Origin: Rhizobium sp. J15
GTDB taxonomy: Bacteria; Pseudomonadota; Alphaproteobacteria; Rhizobiales; Rhizobiaceae
Direction: 5' to 3'
DNA length: 38,534 nucleotides
NCBI RefSeq assembly: GCF_002531825.1
Contig: NZ_NWSX01000056.1
Coordinates: forward strand, 1-38,534
Each line of letters opens with the position of its first letter. Within the stretch, counting starts at the first letter, position 1. Position numbers and translations under genes: made by a program. Positions 22,826 to 31,275 of this stretch are shown here, piece by piece. Under the pieces are notes generated by a model. It searched no databases. It was not told the DNA's origin and saw only the letters and a program-made list of their open reading frames with translations.

Positions 22826-23616
22826 CTATAGAGGATCGGGGATGTCGGCGTGGGAATCAATTCTCGTATTAGGATAAACTCGTACACATTCGAGCGCCTG
22901 GCTGTCCAACAGGTCCTGTGCCAACAATTCTGATCCTCCGACGAGCGTGAAGGCAGATCGTAGTCGCTGCAAACAAGCCAGCTGCGATCTTCAGGGAACC
23001 AATGCGTTGGCGTCAGGCGGGCGTCGGGAACTTCATCCGGGAAAGCAGCTGCCTCGGTGAGTGTCGCTCGAAATACCAGATCCTCCATAATCTCGGTTGC
23101 CAGCAACCAGAGATGAAAAAAGCAATGAGCTGAGGACGTATGACGATGGAGAATAGAGATGAGTGCGTCGCGCTCAGGTGGCGCAAGATTTCCCTCGTCC
23201 GGCCCGATCAATCGTTTTGGCCAGCTGCCGCCAGCGAAGCGCCGGGTGAACGACCATACCGATAGGGTCGGTGCATAGGGCATGCCAAGGGCGTCGCAAA
23301 GCGCGCGCCAGCGAAGTGGGACGAGCTGAGCATCTGGCCCTGGTCCGCCATAAACCATCGTGCAATTGTTCTGGATCGTCGCCAAGGTATCTCCCGGCTT
23401 TGCTGAAGCGAATTCGTCAGCAAGCTTTGCGTGGTCTTGCCAGGAGAGTTGTGCGTCCTCGACCGTCAGATCCTCGTAAATCGGATGAAACACTTTCACG
23501 TAGGCGGGGAAGATCGGCGGGATGAGGCGCGATACCGTTCCGAGCGTCTCCGGCGTTGCCTTCGCAATGCCATTTTTGATCCATTCGATTTCGGAGAGGT
23601 CTGTGAAACGCTGCAT
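22826..23616 (-). pseudogene. Conserved hypothetical gene with a one-base frameshift near its 3' end
   Basis: From the ATG at 23616 the frame reads MQRFTDLSEIEWIKNGIA through SWLVCSDYDLP, then runs into Arg/Ser-rich nonsense. Adding one base at about 22951-22953 restores FTLVGGSELLAQDLL, then ECVRVYPNTRID and a stop at 22826-22828. The span of 791 bases is one short of 264 codons, as expected for a single deletion. The restored protein would have 263 residues, no signal peptide, and an aromatic-rich helical middle (HTSSAHCFFHLWLL). I recognise no function. If the frameshift is real, the last 40 residues are lost; a sequencing error is the alternative. Nothing nearby suggests a pathway. Confidence 0.68.
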
Positions 23617-23701
23617 GATTTACCGCTGTCCGACGATAGAGTGAGGTGTCAGGGCGATCATGAGATAGCAGGTATCCACGCGGCATACATCGCTTTCCCT
23701 C

Positions 23702-24085
23702 TCACACCATCCCCTCCACATCCGTCCTGCCAAAATCATCCCCCACGAACAGGAGCCGGCAACCATATTCCTTCGCCACCTCGTAGGCGAAGCAGTCGCC
23801 GAAGTTCAGGCCGGCAGGGTGGATGCCCTTGCCCCAGATGCGGTAGGCCTCGGCGATGCGACGGGCGGAGGCGGGGGTGACGGAGATGATTTCGAAGCCG
23901 AGGCCTTCGAGCAGTTGTTCCATCTCCTCGCCGACATTGCGCCGGGCGGCGACGATCAGGGCTTCGGCGACGGTGCCGGCGGAGATCAGCAATTCGTTTT
24001 CGGCTTCGAGGACGGCGATGAGGGCGTCGGCTTGCGGCTCGCCGAGCAGGATCGCCATCAGGGCTGACGTATCGACGGCGATCAT
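23702..24085 (-). CDS. PIN-domain toxin (VapC-like)
   Basis: A 127-residue PIN-domain ribonuclease toxin. MIAVDTSALMAIL places the first catalytic acid at Asp5; AEALI gives Glu41; LNFGDCFAYEVA gives Asp97; and FVGDDFGRTDV gives Asp116. These four acids bind magnesium in VapC enzymes, which cleave tRNA or rRNA. The gene overlaps its antitoxin by four bases (ATGA), so both are translated together. All active-site residues are intact, so it should be functional. Which RNA it cuts cannot be told from sequence. Confidence 0.9.
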   Translation of the reverse strand: MIAVDTSALMAILLGEPQADALIAVLEAENELLISAGTVAEALIVAARRNVGEEMEQLLEGLGFEIISVTPASARRIAEAYRIWGKGIHPAGLNFGDCFAYEVAKEYGCRLLFVGDDFGRTDVEGMV

Positions 24086-24339
24086 TCCGGCAGGCCGTCA
24101 TCGCCATAGAGGAAATCCTGGCTGCGCGCGGCCGGCGGGCCGTCGGCGGCCTTGGCGGCGGCCGAAGCCCGCGCCGTCTCCAGCAGCGCCCGGCGCGATT
24201 TGCGGTCTGGCGCCGGTCTGACCGGAACCAGCCTGACGGCGGCGTGGCCGTGCCGGGTGAGAATGACCTCATCGCCCGCTTCGGCACGCCGGACCAGCTC
24301 GGTCAATTGCCCCTTGGCATCGGTCACGGATACCCGCAT
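24082..24339 (-). CDS. Phd/YefM-family antitoxin
   Basis: An 85-residue antitoxin of the Phd type, upstream of and overlapping the PIN toxin. MRVSVTDAKGQLTELVRRAEAG, then EVILTRHGHAAVRLVPV is the classical Phd/YefM N-terminal dimerisation and DNA-binding domain. The rest (SRRALLETARA to SQDFLYGDDGLPE) is the flexible part that covers the toxin active site. Pairing of a Phd-type antitoxin with a PIN toxin is common in alphaproteobacteria. The pair is probably autorepressed from a promoter in 24340-24500. The start at 24339 gives a complete domain. Confidence 0.88.
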   Translation of the reverse strand: MRVSVTDAKGQLTELVRRAEAGDEVILTRHGHAAVRLVPVRPAPDRKSRRALLETARASAAAKAADGPPAARSQDFLYGDDGLPE

Positions 24340-24508
24340 GTCGTTCTCCTGTACTCCAGGCGCAGCCTGTTTCTCCCGGCTAATTTAGACCGGTCATTGG
24401 ACCATTTCAAAGGATAATTGCCGTGGCGCAGCCGTGCCGGGCTTGGCCGCAACCCGACGCCGCCCGCAATAATCATTGACGCCGGCCGGGTGGCGACGTA
24501 ACTGGGGG

Positions 24509-24736
24509 TGACGGTTTCCTGAGGATGACTCCGAGGGGATTAATAGGGAACACGGTGAGGACGACCCCAAGAGGGACCGAGACCGTGGCTGCCCCCGCAA
24601 CTGTAAGCGGATTGTCGTTCATATCGGGAGTGCCGGCGCGCCGGCGTTTCCTGGGGCCTTGAGGCCCGGCCACTGCGAGCTATCGCGGGAAGGCGGATGA
24701 GCGGCGGATATTCGCGAGCCAGGAGACCTGCCGTCA
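24509..24736 (+). ncRNA. Cobalamin (B12) riboswitch
   Basis: The conserved elements appear in order: GGGAA..CGGTG at 24546-24557, GCCCCCGCAACTGTAAGCGG at 24591-24610, GCCACTG at 24669-24675, GGGAAGGCGGA near 24688, and the B12 box GCGAGCCAGGAGACCTGCC ending at 24733. The closing stem pairs TGACGG at 24509-24514 with CCGTCA at 24731-24736. It lies upstream of the binding-protein gene at 24920, so adenosylcobalamin should shut off the whole importer operon. Confidence 0.95.
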
Positions 24737-24783
24737 ATCACGATCCAATCAACCGGGCGGGGATGCCCGGACAAGGAGCAGAC

Positions 24784-24852
24784 ATGATTGACCTTCTGAC
24801 CCTTCGCCGAACTGCGGCATGCATCCGTCTCGATTGGGCCGCCTGCGGCTAG
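24784..24852 (+). CDS. Candidate 22-residue leader peptide between riboswitch and importer
   Basis: ATG at 24784 to TAG at 24850-24852. It begins MIDLLTLRRTAACIR and ends DWAACG. AAGGAG stands 5 bases upstream, the best ribosome-binding site in this operon. A hairpin CCGGGC/GCCCGG at 24753-24770 lies just before that site, so translation of this frame could be what the riboswitch controls. It ends 68 bp before the binding-protein start. Two cysteines and the LRRTAACIR core are the only distinctive features. It may be a translated leader or a chance frame; conservation in relatives would decide. Confidence 0.5.
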   Translation: MIDLLTLRRTAACIRLDWAACG

Positions 24853-24919
24853 GCTTTGCGCGCCCGCCCGTGGGCCGCGCGGCGAAGCCATGCTCCTTTC
24901 CCTTTCAATCGAGGTTTTC

Positions 24920-25936
24920 ATGCGCCAGTTTCTCGCCACCATGACATTCGCCTTCGGGCTGATCGGCCTTGCGGCACCGGGCCTTGCCGCCACCCAATAT
25001 CCGCTCACCGTCAGCAATTGCGGTAAGGAGGTGACCTTCCGCAAAGCGCCGTCGAAGATCGTTTCGATCGGCCAGGGCATGACCGAAATTCTCTTCTCGC
25101 TCGGCCTTGCCGAGAAAATCACAGGCACGGCGGTCTGGGTCGGCCCGGTGCTGCCGCAATATGCCGAGGCCAACAGCAAGATCAAGCGGCTTGCCGACAA
25201 CGATCCGAGCTTCGAATCCGTCGTCGGCCAGGAGCCGGATCTGGTGGCGGCCGAGTTCGAATGGCATGTCGGCGCGCAGGGCTCGGTCGGCAAGCGCGAG
25301 CAGTTCGAGGATCTCGGCATCAACACCTATCTTTCGCCGGCCGATTGCGTCGCCAAGGTCAATACCGATGGCGGCGACGGGGTGCGCAAGGAGCTGTTCA
25401 CGATGGAGCTGATCTATCGGGAAATCGCCGAGCTTTCCGAGATCTTCGACGTGAAGGAGCGCGGCGATGCGCTGATCACTGAATTGAAGAAGCGCGAGGC
25501 CGATGCGGTGGCTTCGATATCGGGCGCATCGGGCAAGAACCTGCCGGTCGTCTTCTGGTTCTCCAGCAAGGAGGTCAATGGCGACGCCTTCATCGCCGGC
25601 AAGAACGGTGCGCCGGCCTATATTCTGAAGGCGATCGGCGCGAGGAATGTCGTGACCACCGAAGAGGAATGGCCGCTGGTCGGCTGGGAAACGATTTCCG
25701 AGGCGAACCCCGCCGTCATCGTGCTCGCTACCATGGACCGGCGCCGTTATGCCGCCGACGATCCCGAGGTGAAGATCGATTTCCTTAAGAAGGATCCCGT
25801 CACCAAGGAGTTGGACGCGGTCAAGAACCGGCGCTTCGTGATGATGGACGCGCAATCGATGAACCCGACGATCCGCACCATCGACGGCATCGAGACGCTG
25901 GCGAAGGGCATCAAGTCCTTCGGCCTGACCCAGTGA
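24920..25936 (+). CDS. ABC importer substrate-binding protein (BtuF/FepB type)
   Basis: A 338-residue periplasmic binding protein for a metal chelate. The ATG at 24920 has CGAGG upstream and starts a signal peptide MRQFLATMTFAFGLIGLAAPG. The TroA/BtuF-like fold is recognised from YPLTVSNCGKEVTF, KIVSIGQGMTEILFSLGL, the linker helix after SFESVVGQEPDLVAAE, and the second lobe with WPLVGWETISEANPAVIV. Family members bind corrinoids, ferric siderophores or haem. The cobalamin riboswitch upstream makes a corrinoid or cobalt-related ligand most likely, but the sequence alone does not prove it. It overlaps the permease start by four bases. Confidence 0.85.
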   Translation: MRQFLATMTFAFGLIGLAAPGLAATQYPLTVSNCGKEVTFRKAPSKIVSIGQGMTEILFSLGLAEKITGTAVWVGPVLPQYAEANSKIKRLADNDPSFESVVGQEPDLVAAEFEWHVGAQGSVGKREQFEDLGINTYLSPADCVAKVNTDGGDGVRKELFTMELIYREIAELSEIFDVKERGDALITELKKREADAVASISGASGKNLPVVFWFSSKEVNGDAFIAGKNGAPAYILKAIGARNVVTTEEEWPLVGWETISEANPAVIVLATMDRRRYAADDPEVKIDFLKKDPVTKELDAVKNRRFVMMDAQSMNPTIRTIDGIETLAKGIKSFGLTQ

Positions 25937-26972
25937 CGGCAGCATCGGCCAGAGAGCCGGGATGGTGGGCGCTTGCCGCGCTCATCATTGCCGCCGTCCT
26001 TCTTCTCGGGCTGATGATCAGCCTTGCCGTTTCGATCGGCGAGATCGCGATACCGCTCACGACCACGGCGGAGGCGGTCTCGAACCGGCTGTTCGGCACG
26101 GCGTTCGAGCTCAGCCGCATCCACCAGGGCATCGTCTGGGATTACCGCCTCAGCCGGGCGCTGGTTGCGGCGAGCGCCGGCGCCTCGCTGTCGCTCTCCG
26201 GCGCCATCCTGCAGGCGCTGCTGCGCAATCCGCTGGCCGAACCCTATGTGCTTGGCATTTCGGCCGGGGCTTCGACGGGAGCGGTCTCGGTGATGATCCT
26301 CGGTTTCGGCTATGGCGTTCTCGGGCTTTCGAGCGGCGCCTTTCTCGGCGCGGTCGTCGCTTTCCTGCTGGTCGGCTTTCTCGCCACCGGGTCGGGCGGC
26401 ACCGGCGAGCGGATCATCCTCTGCGGCGTGGCCGGTTCGCAGCTCTTCAATGCCTCACCTCCTATATCGTCACGACCTCGGCCAATGCCGAGCAGGCGCG
26501 CGGCGTGCTGTTCTGGCTGCTCGGCTCGCTCAGCGGCGTGCGCTGGCCGGATGTCTATCTCTCCGTGCCGATCGCGCTTGCCGGTTTCCTCATCTGCATG
26601 GCGCATGTCCGGGCGCTCGACGCCTTCGCCTTCGGCACGGATGCGGCCGCCTCGCTCGGCATTGCTGTCCGCCGCGTCCAGATCCTGCTCTTTGCCCTGA
26701 CGGCGGCGATGACGGCGAGCGTCGTCAGCATGGTGGGCTCGATCGGCTTCGTCGGTCTCGTCATCCCGCATGCCGCCCGCTTCCTCGTCGGGCCGGGGCA
26801 TCGGCGGCTGTTGCCGGCAACGGCGCTCGGCGGCGCGATCTACATGGTCGGCGCCGACATCGTCTCGCGCATCATCATCCCGCAGCAGGTGCTGCCGATC
26901 GGCGTCGTCACCGCGCTCTTCGGCGCGCCGGCCTTCGCCGTCATCCTCTATCGCGTGCGGAGGAGCGCATGA
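25933..26972 (+). pseudogene. ABC importer permease (BtuC/FecCD type) with a one-base frameshift
   Basis: The first part, from GTG at 25933, is a normal FecCD-type permease: GWWALAALIIAAVLLL, then YRLSRALVAASAGASLS, LLRNPLAEPYVLGISAG and LCGVAGSQLFNA. At about 26453 one C is missing, so the frame changes. Restoring it gives LFNALTSYIVTTSANAEQ, and the other frame then runs to the stop at 26970-26972 (TASVVSMVGSIGFVGLVIPH, LPIGVVTALFGAPAF). With the base restored the protein has 346 residues and about ten membrane helices, the usual size. As sequenced, a truncated permease would disable the importer. Partners on both sides are intact. A sequencing error in a CCC run is a real alternative. Confidence 0.83.
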
Positions 26973-27733
26973 GCATCACGATCGACGCGGTGAGTTTTGC
27001 CGCCGGCGACACCGTCATCGTCAACGGTGTCAGCCTGACGGTCGAAAAGGGCAAGGTGCTCGGCCTCCTCGGGCCGAACGGCTCCGGCAAATCGAGCCTG
27101 CTGAGGCTGATCTGCCGGCTGCGCAAGGTCCGCAGCGGCGTCATCCGGCTGGGCAGCGACGATATCGCCTCGCTGTCGCGCGCAGCGCTTGCGCGGCGCG
27201 TCGCCTTCGTCGAGCAGCAATCGACGACCGAGACGCAGCTGACCGTGCGCGACGTGGTGCGGCTCGGCCGCACGCCGCATCGCGGGCTGCTGGCGCCCTG
27301 GGGCGCGGAGGACGATGCCGCCGTCGAGGAGGCGCTGTTCAGGGTCGGCATGCGGGCGAGGGCGGGCCAGCTTTGGCAGACGCTGTCGGGCGGTGAGCGC
27401 CAGCGCGTGCATATCGCCCGGTCGCTGGCGCAGACGCCGAGCGAATTGCTGCTCGACGAGCCGACCAACCATCTCGACATCCAGCACCAACTCGACATCC
27501 TCTCGCTGATCTCCAGGCTCGGCATCACCGCGATCGTCGCGCTGCACGATCTCAATCTGGCGGCGATGTTCTGCGACAGTCTGGCGGTGCTGGAGAAGGG
27601 CGCGGTGGTGGCCGCCGGCGCGCCGGAGGCGGTGCTGACGGAGGATCTGATCGCAAGGGTGTTCGGCGTGCGCGCCCATGTGCAGAAATCGGCCGTGCAC
27701 GGCCGGCATCACATCCAGTACCGGATGGACTGA
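26969..27733 (+). CDS. ABC importer ATP-binding protein (BtuD/FecE type)
   Basis: A 254-residue ATPase that powers the importer at the inner membrane. Walker A GPNGSGKSS is at 35-43, the Q-loop near VEQQ at 81-84, signature LSGGE at 139-143, Walker B LLLDEP at 160-165, followed by TNHLD, and the switch His193 in ALHDLNLA. This is the FecE/BtuD subgroup that serves chelate importers. The start at 26969 overlaps the permease stop by four bases, with GGAGG upstream. Because the ATPase is intact while the permease is frameshifted, the permease damage is either very recent or not real. The operon ends here, convergent with the chemoreceptor. Confidence 0.9.
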   Translation: MSITIDAVSFAAGDTVIVNGVSLTVEKGKVLGLLGPNGSGKSSLLRLICRLRKVRSGVIRLGSDDIASLSRAALARRVAFVEQQSTTETQLTVRDVVRLGRTPHRGLLAPWGAEDDAAVEEALFRVGMRARAGQLWQTLSGGERQRVHIARSLAQTPSELLLDEPTNHLDIQHQLDILSLISRLGITAIVALHDLNLAAMFCDSLAVLEKGAVVAAGAPEAVLTEDLIARVFGVRAHVQKSAVHGRHHIQYRMD

Positions 27734-27749
27734 CCGCTATCCCCGCCGA

Positions 27750-29528
27750 TCAGAAATCCTCCCAGCCGGCTTCCGCGACGGCGGCCGAGCCGTGGGATTT
27801 GACCGGACGGGGGCGGTGGAGCTGAACCGGCTTCGGCGCCGGCTGTCTGGCCGGGGCGAGCGTCGCGACATTCGCCGCTTTCGGCGCGTCGTCAAAGCGG
27901 AACTGGCTCAGCAGTTCGAAGAGGGCGGCCGCCTCATGGGCGAGGCTGTGGCTTGCCGCCGTCTGTTCCTCGACCATGGCGGCATTCTGCTGGGTACTCT
28001 GATCGACGGAGTTGACGGCATTGTTGACTTCGGCGAGTGCGGCGGACTGTTCGCGCGAGGCTTTGACGATCGCCATGACGTTGCTGTTGATGTGATGGAC
28101 CTGGTCGGCGATTTCCTCGAGCGCGCCGCCGGTCTTGCTGACGAGGCTGACGCCGGTGGCGACATGGCCGCTCGATGCGGTGATCAGCGCCTTGATTTCC
28201 TTGGCGGCATCGGCGGAGCGCTGGGCGAGTTCGCGCACTTCCATGGCGACGACGGCAAAGCCCTTGCCGGCCTCGCCGGCGCGGGCGGCCTCGATGCCGG
28301 CGTTCAGCGCCAGCAGGTTGGTCTGGAAGGCGATTTCGTCGATGACGCCGATGATGTTGGAAATCTCGCGCGAGGAATTTTCGATCTGGTCCATGGCGGC
28401 GATCGCATCCTTCACCACCTTGGCGGAATGCTCGGCATGGGCCTTGGTACGGGTCACGAGATCGCCGGCCTCGCCGGCGCGCTTGCTGGCGTCCTTGACC
28501 GTGGTGGTGATCTCTTCCAGCGTCGCGGCCGTCTCTTCGACGGAGGCCGCCTGCTGCTCGGTGCGCTTGGCCAGGTCGTCGGCGGCGCTGCCGATCTCCT
28601 CCGAGCTCGAGGAGATCGCCTTGGCATTGTCGGCGACGGTCGCCATGGCATGCTTCAGCTTGTCGGAGGCGCTGTTGAAATCGGTGCGCAGCCGCTCCAG
28701 CGACGGAATGAACGGGGAGGCGATCTTCTGCGAGAGGTCGCCGTTGGAAAGATTCGTCAGGCAGGTCGCCAGCGCCTCGACGTTTTCCACGCGCGGCGTC
28801 ACGTCGGTCGCGAATTTCACGACCTTGAAGACCTTGCCGTTCATGTCGAAGATCGGATTATACGAGGCTTGGATGAAGACCTTGCGGCCGCCCTTGCCGA
28901 TGCGCATGAATTCGTCGGCGAAGAGCTGGCCGGCGGCAAGCTTCGGCCAGAAGCTCTTATAGTCCGCCGATGCGGCATAGGCCGGCTCGCAGAACATCGA
29001 GTGATGCCGGCCCTTGATTTCCGAAAGCGAATAGCCGAGCGCGGCCAGGAAATTCTCGTTGGCGCCCAGGATCTCGCCCTCGGGCGTGAATTCGATGATC
29101 GCCTGGGCGCGCGAGAGCGCTTCCAGCTTGCCGGCATCTTCGGCGGCGATCAGCTTCTGGCGGGTGATGTCGGTGGCGATCTTGACGACCTTGACCGGCC
29201 TGCCGCGGCGCATGACCGGATTGTAGGAGGCCTCGATCCAGACTTCACGCCCGCCCTTGCCGATCCGCTTGTACTGCTGCTGATCGAAATTGCCGGCGGC
29301 GAGCTTGGCCCAGAAGGCCTTGTATTCGGCCGAGGCGGCGTATTCCTTCTCGACGAACATGCTGTGATGCTGGCCGACGATTTCGGCGAGGCTGTAACCC
29401 ATCGCGCGGCAGAAATTCTCGTTGGCCGTCAGAATCCTGCCCGTCAGGTCGAATTCGATCATCGCCTGGGATTTCGCGAGCGAATCCAGAACCGCAACAG
29501 CATTCGCACCACGACCGAGAATATCCAC
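27750..29528 (-). CDS. Soluble methyl-accepting chemotaxis protein with two PAS domains
   Basis: A 592-residue cytoplasmic chemoreceptor with no membrane segment. I start it at the GTG at 29528 (MDILGRGANAVAVLDSL) with GGGAG upstream. Two PAS domains follow, each with the pattern ANENF..A.GYSL.EI.G.HHSMF and ending in KVVK.ATD. A HAMP-like linker (LSNGDLSQKI) leads to the signalling domain, whose hairpin tip is EIAFQTNLLALNAGIEAARA. The C-terminus ends in GWEDF, resembling the tether pentapeptide that recruits CheR methyltransferase and CheB. PAS domains of this type often bind haem, FAD or a small ligand, so it may sense redox state or oxygen. No che genes lie in the window. Confidence 0.9.
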   Translation of the reverse strand: MDILGRGANAVAVLDSLAKSQAMIEFDLTGRILTANENFCRAMGYSLAEIVGQHHSMFVEKEYAASAEYKAFWAKLAAGNFDQQQYKRIGKGGREVWIEASYNPVMRRGRPVKVVKIATDITRQKLIAAEDAGKLEALSRAQAIIEFTPEGEILGANENFLAALGYSLSEIKGRHHSMFCEPAYAASADYKSFWPKLAAGQLFADEFMRIGKGGRKVFIQASYNPIFDMNGKVFKVVKFATDVTPRVENVEALATCLTNLSNGDLSQKIASPFIPSLERLRTDFNSASDKLKHAMATVADNAKAISSSSEEIGSAADDLAKRTEQQAASVEETAATLEEITTTVKDASKRAGEAGDLVTRTKAHAEHSAKVVKDAIAAMDQIENSSREISNIIGVIDEIAFQTNLLALNAGIEAARAGEAGKGFAVVAMEVRELAQRSADAAKEIKALITASSGHVATGVSLVSKTGGALEEIADQVHHINSNVMAIVKASREQSAALAEVNNAVNSVDQSTQQNAAMVEEQTAASHSLAHEAAALFELLSQFRFDDAPKAANVATLAPARQPAPKPVQLHRPRPVKSHGSAAVAEAGWEDF

Positions 29529-29855
29529 GCCATGCTCCCAGGTTAAGAAGAGGCAATTCCTCCACATTGGGCGAATATTCGCATTCACTGATTAACGCGG
29601 ATTTAATAATAATTTTGACTTCTCGCATTTTGGCGGCGAGGGCGGCTTTTCTGTTTTCCGGCCTTGTGGCGGTACTGCATCTCTTTGTTTTTGCGTGATT
29701 TTTGCTGGATCCCGCGTGCTTGTGCTTGCATTGCATCCGATGGTTGAGACGGCCGCCGCCGGCTTCCCTTGGGCGCCTGTCATGGCGGCGTTTCCACCCG
29801 CGGCGCGGTGGCTGTCCCGAAGTCGGGCATGGGTTGCGCTCGGGTATAGCCAAAG

Positions 29856-29905
29856 TTCAGGCTTGCTCGGCCTCAGGCTCCGCTTGAGGCCAGGCGAGGC
29901 CTGAA
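29856..29905. repeat. 50-bp palindrome upstream of a membrane protein gene
   Basis: TTCAGGC at 29856-29862 pairs with GCCTGAA at 29899-29905, and an inner GGCCTCA at 29869-29875 pairs with TGAGGCC at 29885-29891. It is the only structure I see in the 456-bp gene-free stretch 29529-29984, apart from the AT-rich promoter side of the chemoreceptor near 29590-29620. Confidence 0.55.
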
Positions 29906-29984
29906 CGGAGTGACTGGCCTTTGCGCGTGGTTTTGCTATCATTTCCGTCAGCGCCTGCGCGCCTTGCCGAACGGAGTATTCGAG

Positions 29985-30551
29985 ATGTTCGCACGAGATC
30001 AGCTTCCCCTGCGCCCGGTTGCCGCCGGTTTCGCCGCCCTCTGGGTGGCCGTCATTGCGGGTGCCAGCGTCGGGCTCAGCCTGGTTTTTGCCTGTGTGAC
30101 GCCCTTCGTGGCGCTGGCGGCGGTCTCGGCGGTGGTGCTTCCTCGGCGGATGGCGGTGACGGCGGTTCTGCTCGCCTGGCTCGCCAATCAGCTCGTCGGT
30201 TATCTCGTGCTCGGCTATCCCCAGACGTGGGACAGCCATGCCTGGGGCCTTGCCATCGGCATCGCGGCCTTCGCCTCGCTCGCCGCAGCCCTTGCGGCGC
30301 TGCGCCTGAGGGCCGATCTTACCCTGACCATGGCCGGCGCCTTCCTCGCCGGCTTCGTCGCCTATGAAGGCGTGCTCTATGCCGCAACGGCGGTGCTGCC
30401 ATCGGGCGAAGGCGCCTTTTCGCTCTCCGTCGTGGCCGAGGTGCTGGCGATCAACGCGCTGGCGGCGGCCGGGCTGATCTGCCTCCACGTAGCCGCAGCT
30501 GTAGGCCGCGGGTTTGTTGTGGGCGGGCGGATGGTGGGGCAGGCGCGGTAG
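29985..30551 (+). CDS. Integral membrane protein of unknown function
   Basis: A 188-residue inner-membrane protein. I start it at the ATG at 29985 (MFARDQLPLRPVAAGF), with GGAG 10 bases upstream. About six hydrophobic helices are visible: FAALWVAVIAGASVGLSLVF, CVTPFVALAAVSAVV, MAVTAVLLAWLANQLVG, WGLAIGIAAFASLAAALAAL, LTLTMAGAFLAGFVAYEGVL and VLAINALAAAGLICLHVAA. Arg-rich loops lie between some of them. Size and helix count resemble S-components or small permeases, but no diagnostic motif is present and I do not assign a substrate. No neighbour gives context; a RIME-like repeat follows. Confidence 0.72.
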   Translation: MFARDQLPLRPVAAGFAALWVAVIAGASVGLSLVFACVTPFVALAAVSAVVLPRRMAVTAVLLAWLANQLVGYLVLGYPQTWDSHAWGLAIGIAAFASLAAALAALRLRADLTLTMAGAFLAGFVAYEGVLYAATAVLPSGEGAFSLSVVAEVLAINALAAAGLICLHVAAAVGRGFVVGGRMVGQAR

Positions 30552-30602
30552 AAGCAGGGCGAAGCCTCGAAGGGCGGGGCGGCGAATGGCAATGGACTGT
30601 GT

Positions 30603-30776
30603 GCCGTTTGGCCCCCTCATCTGCCTGCCGGCATCTTCTCCCCGAGGGGAGAAGCGGAATCGCTGCAGCATCTTGCCCTTCTCGAAGGTATCGTTTGTGG
30701 ACGGGGAGCTCTCGGCTTGCCCGCTTCTCCCCAGCGGGGAGAAGATGCCGGCAGGCAGATGAGGGGGCCGCACGGC
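30603..30776. repeat. RIME-like intergenic mosaic element
   Basis: The left end (GGCCCCCTCATCTGCCTGCC from about 30610) and right end (GGCAGGCAGATGAGGGGGCC to about 30769) are inverted repeats. Two TTCTCCCC/GGGGAGAAG-type hairpins lie inside. It is closely related to 10271-10440. Confidence 0.78.
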
Positions 30777-30805
30777 GCGTCCTCCATTGCCTTTCAGAGC
30801 AATCC

Positions 30806-31198
30806 CTACCACCCATCCCCCGCTTCGATCGCCGCAATGAACGCCTCGAAATTCCCGCCCAGCACGCGCACTTCATCCCGCCATGGGCCCGAAAAGACGA
30901 AGGGGATGGAGATGTAGTTGCCGGCGAGGATGCCGTAGGCGGTGGGGCCGCCGTTGGAGCCGATGAGGAAGCGGTCGGGCTGGAGGGCGAAGATTTCGTA
31001 GCCGTCGGCCATGGCGAGTTCGTCGATGCTCCAGAGGATCAGGTAGCCTTTGCCGAGATCGTCGTTGAAGCCGTTCGAGGTGCGCAGGAATGCCTTGTAA
31101 TCCTCCGGCAGCCTGATGCCGAGCGAGGCCTCGCGCGCCGTGATCTCGGCGGGGCCAGCGCCTGGCTGCTGAAATCCGTGCCGCAGTTTTTCGAACAT
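30806..31198 (-). CDS. SMI1/KNR4-family protein
   Basis: A 130-residue SMI1/KNR4 (SUKH-type) protein. The ATG at 31198 has GGGGAA upstream. Diagnostic parts are AEITAREASLGIRLPEDYKAF, LRTSNGFN, then LILWSIDELA, GYEIFALQPD, FLIGSNGGPTAYGI and a closing FEAFIAAIEAG. SUKH proteins often protect against contact-dependent or polymorphic toxins, but here no toxin gene is near, and many orphan copies exist. It lies tail-to-head with the LysR gene on the same strand (78 bp gap). No signal peptide is seen, so it is cytoplasmic. Role remains open. Confidence 0.83.
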   Translation of the reverse strand: MFEKLRHGFQQPGAGPAEITAREASLGIRLPEDYKAFLRTSNGFNDDLGKGYLILWSIDELAMADGYEIFALQPDRFLIGSNGGPTAYGILAGNYISIPFVFSGPWRDEVRVLGGNFEAFIAAIEAGDGW

Positions 31199-31275
31199 CG
31201 AAAGTTCCCCATTCGAACGCGCAGGGAAGGATAGGGCGTCGGGCCGTGCCGGCAACGGGGTCTCGATCTGCGCCG

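Noticed and set aside
24905..25945. A 346-codon minus-strand frame opposite the binding-protein gene
   Set aside because: The plus strand encodes a clear periplasmic binding protein with riboswitch and operon context; the antisense product is Arg/His-rich without motifs.
27678..29546. A 622-codon open frame on the plus strand opposite the chemoreceptor
   Set aside because: It is antisense to a complete PAS-PAS-MCP protein, has no recognisable domain and is rich in Gly/Asp/Arg, as expected for the shadow of a high-GC gene.
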